The notes beneath the pieces are model-generated. The model was not told the origin of the DNA and did no database searches. It was given only the letters and a program-made list of their open reading frames with translations. The translations under genes were made by a program, and so were the position numbers. From contig NZ_FQXA01000003.1 in the NCBI RefSeq assembly GCF_900129835.1, positions 434,001-498,000 of the forward strand: a stretch of 64,000 nt of DNA, written 5' to 3'. Below, piece by piece: positions 18,909 through 28,785 of this stretch. The DNA comes from Stutzerimonas xanthomarina DSM 18231. Lineage in GTDB: Bacteria > Pseudomonadota > Gammaproteobacteria > Pseudomonadales > Pseudomonadaceae. The first letter of the stretch is position 1. Each line of letters starts with the position of its first letter.

Positions 18909-19832
18909 ATGCGCAAACAAGCCCTTCGCGCCGACTTTCTAATGCTCATCACAGCCATGATCTGGGGAAGCGCATTTGTCGCGCAGCGGGTAGGCATGGA
19001 TAACATCGGGCCTTTCTTGTTCACCGGCCTGCGCTTCGCATTGGGCGCGATAGTTTTGCTGCCCTTGTTACTGCATCAAGGCCGAGGCGCTGCTCGCCAC
19101 GAGCCGTTCCTGCAGCGCGGTTTGTTGCTCGGAGGCCTAAGCATGGGCCTTGCCCTGACCATAGGCATCAACCTGCAACAGGTTGGTCTGCTATTCACCA
19201 GCGTGACCAATTCCGGTTTCATTACAGGGTTGTACGTCATCGTCGTACCTTTGCTGGGGCTGGTGATCGGCCAGAAGACCGGCATGGGTACCTGGCTAGG
19301 CGCTGTGCTCGCCGTGGTTGGCATGGCGCTGCTCAGCATCGATGAGAATTTCCAGATCGCTTCCGGCGACTGGATACAGCTGGCTGGCGCTTTCGTCTGG
19401 GGCGTACATGTATTGCTGGTCAGCTTTTTCGTCGGTCGTCACGATGCCATTCGCCTGGCCTTTTTGCAGTTCGTGACCTGTGCAGTCATCAGCCTGGTGC
19501 TTGCAGCAGTCTTCGAGCGAGCCAGCCTGAACAGTATCTGGCTCGCCGCACCCGCCTTGATTTATGGCGGGATGTTCGCAGTTGGTGTCGGCTATACCCT
19601 GCAAGTCGTGGCGCAGAAGCACGCAATAGCCTCGCATGCGGCAATCATCCTCTCGCTCGAAGCGGTATTCGCCGCGCTTGCTGGAGCCCTTTTGCTTGAT
19701 GAAAGCCTAAGCCCGCGTGGTTATTTTGGTTGTGCACTGATGTTCGTTGGCATGCTCGCGGCACAGCTCTGGCCCCGCAGGGACATACCCGTACCGGCCG
19801 CGACTGAAATTCCACAGGTGGCCAGGCATTGA
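18909..19832 (+). CDS. EamA/DMT-family transporter
   Basis: A 307-residue membrane protein with ten predicted helices in two EamA repeats (AMIWGSAFVAQRVGM at residues 17-31; second repeat ends with a Leu/Ala-rich LSLEAVFAALAGALLLDE). Drug/metabolite transporters of this type usually export amino acids or metabolites; the substrate is unknown. It converges with the DTW-domain gene 12 bases downstream. Confidence 0.9.
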   Translation: MRKQALRADFLMLITAMIWGSAFVAQRVGMDNIGPFLFTGLRFALGAIVLLPLLLHQGRGAARHEPFLQRGLLLGGLSMGLALTIGINLQQVGLLFTSVTNSGFITGLYVIVVPLLGLVIGQKTGMGTWLGAVLAVVGMALLSIDENFQIASGDWIQLAGAFVWGVHVLLVSFFVGRHDAIRLAFLQFVTCAVISLVLAAVFERASLNSIWLAAPALIYGGMFAVGVGYTLQVVAQKHAIASHAAIILSLEAVFAALAGALLLDESLSPRGYFGCALMFVGMLAAQLWPRRDIPVPAATEIPQVARH

Positions 19833-19844
19833 CCGTCTCGCAAA

Positions 19845-20561
19845 TCAGCGCTCGCCGAGGGCAGCTAGCGCTCGATGGGTTGCGTCATCCGGGTCTGGCG
19901 TGCGGTGGTGTTTGGCACCCAGGTAATGGTCAGTGAACGCATCGAGCCAGGTATCCAGCGCCGATGCGCCCTGTTCATCTCCCGCCAAACCCAGGCACAA
20001 GGCAGCGACTTCCGCAGTACAAAGATGTTCGCTCCGCGTCGAGCGGCGCAGCCGGTAGCGTGAGAGCACGTCGGCCTGCAGGCTCAGCACCGGCAGATGA
20101 TTCAAATAGGGGCTTTTACGAAACATCTTGCGCGCTTCGGTCCAGGTCGCATCCAGCAGGATGAACAGCGGGCGCTTTTCCGGCGTGACGCTAAGTTCTG
20201 TAACCACCCGATCAGGTTGCGCATACTCGCCAGGAAAGACCACCAGCGGCTGGTAGCGGGGGTCGGCCAGCAGCTCCAGTAGCGCGGGTTCCACGCCGGT
20301 TCGTTGCCAGGTAAAGGCGTAGGTATCGGTCACGATATCGGCGATCAGCCAGCCGGTGTTACTCGGCTTCAACGGCTCGATATCATGCATAATCAGGCAC
20401 ACCGCACTGGTGGTGGTCACCGCTGGCAGCCATTCGCACAAACAATGACTGGCAGCTACACGGCAGCGAGCACACCGGGGCGTGCGCGAGCCACGCGCAA
20501 TGAACGGCTTAGCACTACGCGCCAGGCGTGCATCGCGAAGGCGGACTACGGCATGAGACAT
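19845..20561 (-). CDS. DTW-domain tRNA-uridine aminocarboxypropyltransferase
   Basis: A 238-residue protein with an N-terminal zinc-ribbon-like cysteine set (CARCRVAASHCLCEW) and the DTW-type motif as LLDATWTEARKMFRKSPYL near residue 137. The family (TapT in E. coli) makes acp3U in tRNA from SAM. Here the motif reads D-A-T-W, common in this clade. Function is by family. Confidence 0.88.
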   Translation of the reverse strand: MSHAVVRLRDARLARSAKPFIARGSRTPRCARCRVAASHCLCEWLPAVTTTSAVCLIMHDIEPLKPSNTGWLIADIVTDTYAFTWQRTGVEPALLELLADPRYQPLVVFPGEYAQPDRVVTELSVTPEKRPLFILLDATWTEARKMFRKSPYLNHLPVLSLQADVLSRYRLRRSTRSEHLCTAEVAALCLGLAGDEQGASALDTWLDAFTDHYLGAKHHRTPDPDDATHRALAALGER

Positions 20562-20677
20562 TTAAATTCGTTCAATCAGGACGGAGCGGCAGTCTAACAG
20601 CCGCCCCGAAACCATGGCAGCGCTGAACCGTATGGGCAGGCACCGGTCGAACGACGGCAGTCATCAGGAGATCACCC

Positions 20678-21070
20678 ATGCGCCGTCTGACCACACTTTT
20701 AACGCTCTGCCTCGCCCTGCCCTTCGCCCACACCGCGTCCGCACAAGACCAGGCGCTCGGCCAATTGCTGGAAAAAGTCGCCCGCGAAAGCAGTGTAGGC
20801 ACTCCACGTGCGATCAACTCCGACCTGCTCGACGAAGGCTACAGCGTCGACGGAAATGAACTGGTCAACCATTTGAGCGTTCAGCCACGCCACGCCGCAC
20901 AGATGCGAGACAACCCCAAGCAGGTCCGCACCCAACTGGCCGCTAGCGTCTGCAGCAATGAGGGCCTGCGTCAACTGATGAGCCAGGGCGCAGTGTTGCG
21001 CTTCGAGTTCAGTGAATACGAGAGCAAGAAACCGATCACCACGGAACGCTATCGTTCCGGCGATTGCTGA
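20678..21070 (+). CDS. Small secreted protein, PA3611-like
   Basis: A 130-residue protein with a clear Sec signal peptide (LTTLLTLCLALPFAHTASAQD, cut near residue 22) and AGGAG before the ATG. The mature part is helical, with one internal Cys in SVCSNEG and a C-terminal Cys. It matches by synteny and overall look the P. aeruginosa PA3611 protein, described as quorum-sensing-regulated; the biochemical role is unknown. Confidence 0.75.
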   Translation: MRRLTTLLTLCLALPFAHTASAQDQALGQLLEKVARESSVGTPRAINSDLLDEGYSVDGNELVNHLSVQPRHAAQMRDNPKQVRTQLAASVCSNEGLRQLMSQGAVLRFEFSEYESKKPITTERYRSGDC

Positions 21071-21085
21071 AACCAGCAACATGCC

Positions 21086-21109
21086 AAGGGCAGCATCGGC
21101 GCTGCCCTT
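21086..21109. terminator. Bidirectional terminator hairpin
   Basis: AAGGGCAGC and GCTGCCCTT make a perfect 9-bp stem with a 6-nt loop in the 52-bp gap between two convergent genes. Confidence 0.8.
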
Positions 21110-21122
21110 TGACTAGGCCTGA

Positions 21123-23528
21123 CTAGCGCAGCACGCGCGGATCGCCCTTGCCTGCTACCGCAGCGGCCTCATCCGGTTTGAGCAATGCAGTTCGCGGTAC
21201 GTCGAGCAACCGGGCGCAAGCGGCCAGCACGTTAGCCCACGACGCACGATTGGCGAATTGCATCCCGCCTTCGTCCAGCGTGCCGCCACGGTTGCGGTAG
21301 CCCAGCACTGAATTGCGCCGCACGTCCGGCAGGATCGGCCAGAGATGGCCGCGCGCCACCTCGGGGCGCATGTGAGTGAGCAGCACCCTCATTTCCATCC
21401 GCTCGGGGAACAGACGCTCGGTTACACCTTCCGCCGCTAGCGCCTCGATCTCCCAACGATCCCGCGGCGCGCGAAAGCGCCCCGGCTCTTGCAAGTAAAC
21501 CAGGCGATAGCTGACACCTGCTTCTTTGAGCCGCTGGGTGGCGCGTTGCATTTCGGTCAATTGATAACTGCCGTTGGCGATCAGCAGAATGTCGTTATCG
21601 CCCTTCTGCTCGTCGACGACGATCGCACCATCACGAGCAAGCTGCTCGGCCTGCGCCTGATTGAATAGGCCTGGTCGCTCACGCTTGGGCATGACCAGGC
21701 AAGCCAGCGCACCGCGGGCCTGGTAGATGGAAGGCAGCAGCGCCAGGGCGCTGTTGTGATCCGCCGGGAACAAGACTCTCGCCATGTCGCTCATTTCGCT
21801 CAGCAAGGCCTCGCAAAAGGTGGTGTCCTGATGCGACTGCTGATTTTTGCCGTTTTCCCAGGTGTGCGAAGTGGCGATGATCGGCCAGCCAAGCCAACCG
21901 GCGGGCCGTCCCACTTCCTTCTGCTGTCGGGAGAAGATCAGGCTTTGGCGTACCGCGCCGAGCATCTTCACGCAGAACGCCTCATAGCTGGCAACCAGGT
22001 TCAATCCGCCCTGGTTGGCGAGACAGGCGGAAACCACGGCCTCTTCGTTCAGTGCCGTGATGATCTTTCCGTCTACCGCCTCTAACTCTCCTTCAGGATC
22101 GACCACGCGGTGCTTCAACGCTCTGAGCACCCGACCAAGACGATTGCTGGCCAGCTCATCGGGATTACCTACACGGGGGCGCAGCGATGGATTGGCACGG
22201 GTGAGGTCCACAAAAAAATCATCCACCGCTGCCATCGGTGAACAGGCATGATCGTGATACCGGAGTTGTGGCATGACTGGCGCAGTGGGCCGCCTGGTCG
22301 CCAGCACATTGTCGCGCTCGGCGGGGCGCGCCTGACGGGACTGCGCGACCAGATGGCGAGCCTGCTCAAGCTCATCCCATGGTACGAAAAGCGGGGCGAC
22401 ATGCGTATTAAACAGCTCGCGCGATGAGTCATCGACATGCGGGTTACCCGGCAGAGGCAGGTTATGCGCCGCGTTGCTGCCGGCGCCATAGAAGCCGAAC
22501 CCTTTCACCGTCTCGGCAATGCCGTAAGGGATCGGCAACGGATAGCGCAGCAGGCCGCGGGACTTGTCCTCGACACGATGGGCCAGACGCTGCTCCATTT
22601 CCCACAGCGTGCAGACGAAAGCTGCCGGGTCACGACCATCGAAGGGAATCGGGTCAAAGCCACAACGACTTAAGTGCTGGCGAAACCCTTCAAGCCCCTC
22701 ATGAGTGCCAAGCTGGGTCCGTTGTTCAATGCGACGACCATTGGCAATCATGATTGGCAGCGCGACGCCGCAATCCTCGGCACGCCACCAACGCGGAATC
22801 CAGTCGCTACCGCGCTGCTCCTCTGCCGCGCCATCTGAGAGGAAAGCCACCAGCGTCTCGCCCGGCAGCGGCATATGGGCATATTGCAGCTCGGCGAAGC
22901 CAAGGTACCCGCCTTCGGCAATACCGCCGCCGGTATGTGCATTGACATGGCTACCCAGGGGCGCCGATGGGCTGCCATCCGCCGCCTGGTGGTAACCGTA
23001 GAAATCCTCAAGGAGCCGATTGATGCCTGCTTCGCCACCGCCGTAGGCTTGCTTCTGTTCGGGATGCAGATTGTCGGTAAGCAGATTCAGCGCTTCGATC
23101 GCTGCGACGCAGTGGCCCTGCCCCATCAACCATGCACGTGTACTGCCAGTCAGGGCATTCAGTCCGAGATAACCGGCGTAGGCAGGCACCATATTCAGCG
23201 AGCCACCAGTGTGCCCTTCTGGCGCAGTCTTGAAGTCCTCGGCGCAGAGAGCTGAACCGTCGAGACGAACGCGACGCGCATAGGTCATGTGCACAACCAG
23301 CCAGAGTCCTGCAGCGCCGATCCGATCGATGGCCTGCAACAGCCGATACACACTCGCCAGATCCGGCTGTAGCTTCGCCTGTACCAGCTGATGAGCCAGG
23401 CGAAACACGGCAGCCTGGGTTTCCAGAGCATGTTCAAAAGGTCCATACCCGGTTCGCCAGCGAGCGAACTCAGGCTGGGCCTCAGCATGATGGTCCAGCT
23501 CAACAAGACTGGGCAGTAGCTGATTCAT
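21123..23528 (-). CDS. Xylulose-5-phosphate/fructose-6-phosphate phosphoketolase
   Basis: An 801-residue thiamine-diphosphate enzyme that cleaves xylulose 5-phosphate (or fructose 6-phosphate) with phosphate to acetyl phosphate and glyceraldehyde 3-phosphate (or erythrose 4-phosphate). Signatures include GHVNAHTGGGIAEGGYLGF-type residues near 190-210 and VAFLSDGAAEEQRGSDW in the cofactor region. GAAGGAG precedes the ATG. Length matches the family. No acetate kinase gene is adjacent. Confidence 0.93.
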   Translation of the reverse strand: MNQLLPSLVELDHHAEAQPEFARWRTGYGPFEHALETQAAVFRLAHQLVQAKLQPDLASVYRLLQAIDRIGAAGLWLVVHMTYARRVRLDGSALCAEDFKTAPEGHTGGSLNMVPAYAGYLGLNALTGSTRAWLMGQGHCVAAIEALNLLTDNLHPEQKQAYGGGEAGINRLLEDFYGYHQAADGSPSAPLGSHVNAHTGGGIAEGGYLGFAELQYAHMPLPGETLVAFLSDGAAEEQRGSDWIPRWWRAEDCGVALPIMIANGRRIEQRTQLGTHEGLEGFRQHLSRCGFDPIPFDGRDPAAFVCTLWEMEQRLAHRVEDKSRGLLRYPLPIPYGIAETVKGFGFYGAGSNAAHNLPLPGNPHVDDSSRELFNTHVAPLFVPWDELEQARHLVAQSRQARPAERDNVLATRRPTAPVMPQLRYHDHACSPMAAVDDFFVDLTRANPSLRPRVGNPDELASNRLGRVLRALKHRVVDPEGELEAVDGKIITALNEEAVVSACLANQGGLNLVASYEAFCVKMLGAVRQSLIFSRQQKEVGRPAGWLGWPIIATSHTWENGKNQQSHQDTTFCEALLSEMSDMARVLFPADHNSALALLPSIYQARGALACLVMPKRERPGLFNQAQAEQLARDGAIVVDEQKGDNDILLIANGSYQLTEMQRATQRLKEAGVSYRLVYLQEPGRFRAPRDRWEIEALAAEGVTERLFPERMEMRVLLTHMRPEVARGHLWPILPDVRRNSVLGYRNRGGTLDEGGMQFANRASWANVLAACARLLDVPRTALLKPDEAAAVAGKGDPRVLR

Positions 23529-23656
23529 GTGGCACTCCTTCGATGGGCATTGGCGACAGTCTAGTCAGCGCCTCGGGTGCTCTCTCTGATATGCATCAAG
23601 ATGAGCCGCCGGTATTGCGGGCATGCTGAGCACAACCGTACAGACAGGAGGTTCTC

Positions 23657-25057
23657 ATGGCTTTGCTCAGCTTTCTCGGCGCCATCCAACAGGTCACTGG
23701 GTCCTGTTACCTGATCGAAACACATGAAGGCGTTCGCGTGCTTCTCGACTGCGGTATGCGCCAAGGCCGGCGCGAAGAGGAAGCAGGCAACCGTGCGGGC
23801 TTTAGCTTCGACCCGCAAACACTCGATGCCGTGGTGCTGTCACACGCGCACATCGACCATAGCGGCTTGCTACCGAAGCTTGTGGCAGCAGGGTTCAAAG
23901 GGCCTATACATGTCACCGAGGCGACGGGGAAACTGCTCGAGCTGATGCTGCTCGACTCGGCAAACATCCAGGAGAAGGACGCCGAGTGGGAAAATCGGTG
24001 GCGTGCACGCTTGGGCAAGCCGCCCATCAAACCACTCTACACCCGGGTCGACACCGAACGCATGCTGGCGCAACGTCAGCCTCATGCTTATGGCGAAGCC
24101 TTCGAAGCAGCACCGGGGGTTTCCGTGCACTTCTTCGATGCGGGGCACATTCTTGGGTCAGCCATCGTTCAGGTCGACGTTGAAGACTTCGGTGCCACCC
24201 GCCGCCTGGTATTTTCCGGCGACCTGGGTAACGCCTGTTCGCCCCTGATGCATGCGCCGACGCCATTAAGCGAGGCCGACGTAGTGCTGTTGGAGTCCAC
24301 CTACGGTGATCGCGATCACCGCGATCATCAGGCAACCATCGAGGAGCTTGCCGAGATCCTTCAGCAGGCCCACCGGGATGGTGGAAATGTACTCATACCG
24401 TCATTCGCGGTCGGCCGCACGCAAGATCTGATCTATTACCTCGGCCTCCTCTACCAGCAAGGTCGTGTACCTCAGCAAGTGGTCTTTCTGGACAGCCCGA
24501 TGGCCATCGGCGCAAACGCGATCTACTCATTGTTCCAAGAGCAACTGGATATACAGCCTGGCATAGCTGGCGACCACAACCGACAGCGTATCGAGTCATG
24601 GCTGCCGATATTCAGGCCAACACCGACAACCGAAGAATCAATGGCAATCAACCGCTTCAAAAGCGGCGCGATCATCATCGCAGGCAGCGGCATGTGCACT
24701 GGCGGGCGCATGCTTCATCACTTCAAGCACAACCTCTGGCGAGAAGAATGCCACTTGATCATTCCAGGCTTCCAGGCGAGCGGTACGCTCGGTCGCGCCA
24801 TCGTCGACGGAGCCAAGACCGTCAAGCTGATGCATCAGCGCATAGCAGTGAAAGCTCAGGTTCATACCTTGGGCGGTTTCTCAGCGCATGCCGGACAATC
24901 ACAGCTGATTGAATGGGCGAACCAATTCAAGACGCGTCCGGAGCTCTATCTCGTGCATGGGGAGCTAGACAAGATGCGTGCCTTGCAGGAAGCACTGCGT
25001 GATCGTCTCGACTGGCAAGCCAACATTCCGGAACCAGGCGACCGCATCGCCCTCTGA
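23657..25057 (+). CDS. Metallo-beta-lactamase/beta-CASP RNA-processing-type hydrolase
   Basis: A 466-residue protein with the metal site HAHIDHSG at residues ~60-67, a second His/Asp in FFDAGHILGSA, the beta-CASP region and the C-terminal FSAHAGQSQL and VHGE motifs. Proteins of this class (YSH1/CPSF-like, RNase J relatives) are RNA nucleases; the exact substrate in pseudomonads is not known to me. AGGAGG precedes the ATG. It is divergent from the phosphoketolase gene. Confidence 0.9.
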   Translation: MALLSFLGAIQQVTGSCYLIETHEGVRVLLDCGMRQGRREEEAGNRAGFSFDPQTLDAVVLSHAHIDHSGLLPKLVAAGFKGPIHVTEATGKLLELMLLDSANIQEKDAEWENRWRARLGKPPIKPLYTRVDTERMLAQRQPHAYGEAFEAAPGVSVHFFDAGHILGSAIVQVDVEDFGATRRLVFSGDLGNACSPLMHAPTPLSEADVVLLESTYGDRDHRDHQATIEELAEILQQAHRDGGNVLIPSFAVGRTQDLIYYLGLLYQQGRVPQQVVFLDSPMAIGANAIYSLFQEQLDIQPGIAGDHNRQRIESWLPIFRPTPTTEESMAINRFKSGAIIIAGSGMCTGGRMLHHFKHNLWREECHLIIPGFQASGTLGRAIVDGAKTVKLMHQRIAVKAQVHTLGGFSAHAGQSQLIEWANQFKTRPELYLVHGELDKMRALQEALRDRLDWQANIPEPGDRIAL

Positions 25058-25324
25058 TGACCGGACACAGCCGCAGCTCAACCCTGCGGCTCAGGCAAAA
25101 CACTGCACGTATGATGATGGGCTTTCGCTCACTGAGCGGAGCGGCCTGCATTTGCGCCTTCGCGCTGGGCTACTGTTAGGCATAGAACCATTGACCCAAG
25201 TAAGCCGCATGCCAGGCCTCGCCTGGGCTGGATTCTGGCGGTCGTTTGCACGCATGCGAACATGGGAGGCACCGCCCTCGCGTATGGCGGCTAAGCAGCG
25301 CCGAAGCTTTCTAAGGAGACTCGT

Positions 25325-26416
25325 ATGCCTTTCGAACCGGACGATTACCTGTCGCGACATTTCAAAACCAGTGGTGCCGAACTATCGAAGAAAATCGATG
25401 AACTGGTTGCACTGGTCGTTCCATCCAGCAGCCAGAACCTGCCGCTGTATCGGGAAATGCTGGTTACCGTCATGCGCATGGCGCAAGCCGACCGAAGTCG
25501 CTGGGATGCCAAGATTCTGCTACAGACCATGCGCGAAATGGAGCACGCCTTCAGCCGCCTCGATCAGTTCAAGCGTCGCCGCAAGGTGACCGTTTTCGGC
25601 TCGGCGAGAACGCCCATCGAACACCCGTTGTACGCACTCGCCCGCGGGCTCGGCGAGACGCTTGCACGCTACGATCTGATGGTCATTACCGGCGCCGGTG
25701 GGGGCATTATGTCGGCTGCCCATGAAGGCGCAGGCATGGATAACAGCCTCGGTCTGAACATCACCCTGCCCTTTGAGCAGCATGCCAACCCGACGGTAGA
25801 TGGCACCGACCACCTGCTGTCTTTTCACTTCTTCTTCGTGCGCAAGCTGTTCTTTATTAAGGAGGCGGATGCGTTGGTACTGTGTCCCGGTGGCTTCGGC
25901 ACGCTGGACGAAACCCTGGAAGTACTCACACTGGTCCAGACGGGCAAGAGTCCGCTGGTGCCAATCGTCCTGCTGGATGAACCCGGCGGCACGTTCTGGA
26001 AAGATGCGCTGGATTTTATGCGTCGGCAGCTAGAGGGCAATCGTTACATTCTGCCGACCGACATGCGATTAATGCGCCTCGTGGACAATGCCGAAGATGC
26101 TGCCGAAGAAATTGATCACTTCTACAGCAACTTCCACTCGAGCCGATGGTTGCAGGATCGCTTCGTCATGCGCATGAATCATGTGCTGAACGATGCCGCG
26201 ATGTCCTACATGAATAAACATTTCGCCGACCTCTGTCTCAAAGGCCGCTTCGAGCAGCAAGCGTGCTGTGAAATGGAGCTGGACGAGCCGGAACTGCAGC
26301 CTTTACCCAGGCTGAGCTTTGTTTTCAACGGCCGGGATCACGGCCGGCTACGGGAACTGATCGACTTCATCAATGCGAGGGAACACTGGGCTTCGCCATT
26401 GGGTGCCGAAGATTGA
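25325..26416 (+). CDS. LOG-family (TIGR00730-type) protein
   Basis: A 363-residue protein with a Rossmann-like lysine decarboxylase/LOG domain: VITGAGGGIMSAAHEGA near residue 125 and PGGFGTLDETLEV near residue 190. LOG proteins hydrolyse nucleotide monophosphates to bases and ribose 5-phosphate; the long form with N- and C-terminal helices is typical of pseudomonads (PpnN-like). AAGGAG precedes the ATG. Confidence 0.88.
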   Translation: MPFEPDDYLSRHFKTSGAELSKKIDELVALVVPSSSQNLPLYREMLVTVMRMAQADRSRWDAKILLQTMREMEHAFSRLDQFKRRRKVTVFGSARTPIEHPLYALARGLGETLARYDLMVITGAGGGIMSAAHEGAGMDNSLGLNITLPFEQHANPTVDGTDHLLSFHFFFVRKLFFIKEADALVLCPGGFGTLDETLEVLTLVQTGKSPLVPIVLLDEPGGTFWKDALDFMRRQLEGNRYILPTDMRLMRLVDNAEDAAEEIDHFYSNFHSSRWLQDRFVMRMNHVLNDAAMSYMNKHFADLCLKGRFEQQACCEMELDEPELQPLPRLSFVFNGRDHGRLRELIDFINAREHWASPLGAED

Positions 26417-26484
26417 AGCGGTGCGAAAACAGGATTTGCAAACGGACGAGGCCGTAGTAAGGGAGAAACGCTACTGAGCCCGGA

Positions 26485-26946
26485 TCAGTCGAGCGAAGCG
26501 CCTCGCAGGAGGCGCCCAATCAAGTCCAGCGGATAGCCACGGTAGCCGAGAAACCGGCCTTGACGAGCCCTTTCCCGCTGATCGCCCGGCAACTCACCGA
26601 ACTTGCGCAGCCAAACTTCGTGCAGTTGCGCGTTCCAATCAAAGCCGCTGTCGCGTAGTGCCTGCTCGATATCTTCTCGAGCCAGCCCTCGCTGGGTCAG
26701 CTCTTCACGTATGCGCAATGGACCGTACCCAGCGTTGGCTCGCATGCGCACGAAACTCTCCAAATAACGAGCTTCGCTAAGCAATCCCTCATCGGCCAAC
26801 CTTTCCAGCGCAGGTTCGATGAGTTCAGCTGGCGCACCCCGTGAGCGCAATTTGCGACTCAGCTCGACACGCCCATGCTCGCGCCGGGCCAGTAGATCCA
26901 TAGCAGCCCGCCGCACTGCGGCAGAGCTGTCGAGCACGACCGGCAT
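26485..26946 (-). CDS. recX: Recombination regulatory protein RecX
   Basis: A 153-residue helical-repeat protein that inhibits RecA filament extension. The family stretches [19 protein letters not shown] and [15 protein letters not shown] are visible, and the C-terminus [12 protein letters not shown] is characteristic. It starts 5 bases after the recA stop and is probably co-transcribed by read-through, as in other pseudomonads. Confidence 0.95.
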   Translation of the reverse strand: MPVVLDSSAAVRRAAMDLLARREHGRVELSRKLRSRGAPAELIEPALERLADEGLLSEARYLESFVRMRANAGYGPLRIREELTQRGLAREDIEQALRDSGFDWNAQLHEVWLRKFGELPGDQRERARQGRFLGYRGYPLDLIGRLLRGASLD

Positions 26947-26951
26947 GCCGC

Positions 26952-27995
26952 TTAGAGGTCAGCTTCGGCCAGGTCTTCAACGACCGGACTGGCCTTGGTG
27001 CTCGGCGAAACCACCAACAACTTGTCGCGAATCTGCTGTTCGATCTCGCGACCGATCTCTTGGTTCTCTTCCAGGTACTTGGCAGCGTTGGCCTTGCCCT
27101 GACCGATCTTGTTGCCCTTGTAGGCGTACCAAGCACCGGACTTCTCGACCAGTCCCTGCTGAACGCCAAGGTCGATGACTTCGCCGTTGCGATAGATACC
27201 CTTGCCATAAAGGATCTGGAACTCAGCCTGGCGGAACGGCGGGGCTACCTTGTTTTTGACGACCTTGACCCGCGTTTCACTGCCGACCACTTCGTCGCCT
27301 TCCTTCACCGCGCCAGTACGGCGGATGTCGAGACGAACCGATGCATAAAACTTCAGTGCGTTACCACCAGTGGTGGTTTCCGGGCTGCCGAACATAACGC
27401 CGATCTTCATGCGAATCTGGTTGATGAAGATAACCAGGCAATTGGCGTTCTTGATGTTACCGGTGATCTTGCGCAACGCCTGAGACATCAGACGTGCTTG
27501 CAGGCCGACGTGGGTATCGCCCATCTCGCCTTCGATTTCGGCCTTGGGCACCAGCGCGGCCACGGAGTCGACGATGATTACGTCGACAGCATTGGAGCGC
27601 ACCAGCATGTCGGTAATTTCCAGCGCTTGCTCACCGGTATCCGGCTGGGAAACCAGCAGGTCGTCAACATTGACGCCGAGCTTGCCAGCGTAATCGGGAT
27701 CAAGCGCGTGTTCGGCGTCGACGAAGGCGCAGGTGGCGCCCATCTTTTGTGCTTCCGCGATAACGGACAGGGTCAGAGTGGTCTTACCCGAAGATTCTGG
27801 ACCATAGATTTCAACGATCCGCCCTTTTGGCAGACCACCTATGCCTAGCGCGATATCCAGGCCCAGCGAGCCAGTGGAAATGGAGGGTATCGCCTGGCGA
27901 TCATGGTCGCCCATGCGCATGACCGCGCCTTTACCGAACTGCTTTTCGATCTGGCCCAAGGCAGCAGCCAAGGCGCGCTTCTTGTTCTCGTCCAT
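26952..27995 (-). CDS. recA: RecA recombinase
   Basis: A 347-residue DNA-dependent ATPase for strand exchange and for triggering LexA cleavage. The start is the ATG at 27995 ([13 protein letters not shown]), as in all RecA proteins; a longer reading adds 12 residues and enters the promoter. Walker A GPESSGKT lies at residues ~66-73, Walker [11 protein letters not shown] at ~140, and the L2 loop [19 protein letters not shown] is intact. A LexA box lies 42 bases upstream. Confidence 0.99.
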   Translation of the reverse strand: MDENKKRALAAALGQIEKQFGKGAVMRMGDHDRQAIPSISTGSLGLDIALGIGGLPKGRIVEIYGPESSGKTTLTLSVIAEAQKMGATCAFVDAEHALDPDYAGKLGVNVDDLLVSQPDTGEQALEITDMLVRSNAVDVIIVDSVAALVPKAEIEGEMGDTHVGLQARLMSQALRKITGNIKNANCLVIFINQIRMKIGVMFGSPETTTGGNALKFYASVRLDIRRTGAVKEGDEVVGSETRVKVVKNKVAPPFRQAEFQILYGKGIYRNGEVIDLGVQQGLVEKSGAWYAYKGNKIGQGKANAAKYLEENQEIGREIEQQIRDKLLVVSPSTKASPVVEDLAEADL

Positions 27996-28036
27996 TACAA
28001 TCCTCACTTGATCAAGAGGGCCAGAGGCCACGACAA

Positions 28037-28052
28037 CTGTATAAGTAGACAG
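28037..28052. promoter_or_regulatory. LexA (SOS) box of recA
   Basis: CTG-N10-CAG at 28037-28052, sequence CTGTATAAGTAGACAG, matches the gamma-proteobacterial SOS box (consensus CTGTATATATATACAG) with few differences. It lies upstream of the recA start, between recA and pncC. Confidence 0.9.
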
Positions 28053-28079
28053 TATTAGAGCATAGGCAAAAACGAGCGC

Positions 28080-28580
28080 CTAGCCCTCAATCGGATTTTC
28101 TCCAGCCGCTAGGCGGATCAATCCGACGAGCGCCGCCTTCACACTCTGCTCACGAACGGCCTGCCGGTCGCCGTCGAACTGAAAACGTCTTGAGTACCGT
28201 TCATCGTCGCAGGCCCAGGCCAGCCACACCGTACCGACTGGTTTTTCTGGCGAACCGCCGCCCGGCCCCGCTACGCCGCTGACAGCCACAGCGTAGCGCG
28301 CCCCGCTGGCAGCCTGGGCCCCGCGGGTCATCGCTTCGACGACCTCACGGCTCACTGCACCCACTTCGGAAAACAGATGTTCCGGCACGCGCAGCTGACA
28401 GGATTTCTGACGGTTGGAATAGGTGACGAAGCCCGCCTCGAACCAGGCCGAGCTGCCGGCAATACGGGTAATGGCCTCGGCAATGCCTCCCCCAGTGCAG
28501 GACTCGGCAGTGGTTACTTGGGCCATTTTTTGCTGCAGCACATGGCCCAACTGGGCCGCGAGCTCGGTCAGGGTGGACAT
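28080..28580 (-). CDS. pncC: Nicotinamide-nucleotide amidohydrolase PncC (CinA C-terminal)
   Basis: A 166-residue CinA-C protein that deamidates NMN to nicotinate mononucleotide, in NAD recycling. The signature [16 protein letters not shown] at residues 23-38 and the Gly-rich [20 protein letters not shown] are present. It is the short form without the CinA N-terminal domain, as usual for pseudomonads, and lies directly upstream of recA. Confidence 0.93.
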   Translation of the reverse strand: MSTLTELAAQLGHVLQQKMAQVTTAESCTGGGIAEAITRIAGSSAWFEAGFVTYSNRQKSCQLRVPEHLFSEVGAVSREVVEAMTRGAQAASGARYAVAVSGVAGPGGGSPEKPVGTVWLAWACDDERYSRRFQFDGDRQAVREQSVKAALVGLIRLAAGENPIEG

Positions 28581-28785
28581 GAAAGCTCCCGATGATTATG
28601 TCAATCGCTACCTTAGCGCTTGCTTCGAGGGTCTGCCACGCGTGGCCAAACACCGTCGCAGCGGCACGGGCCATGATAACCTTCCCGGTTTATTTCATCT
28701 GCGCGCAGTACCCGCAACGGCCGTTACCCGAACGAGATCGAGCCGCGCCGGTACTGTTACCGCACATCGCACCAAGTCGAGCTAT

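Noticed and set aside
28423..28785. Possible N-terminal extension of MutS
   Set aside because: It overlaps the divergent pncC gene and has no similarity to MutS; the ATG at 28786 gives the standard family start.
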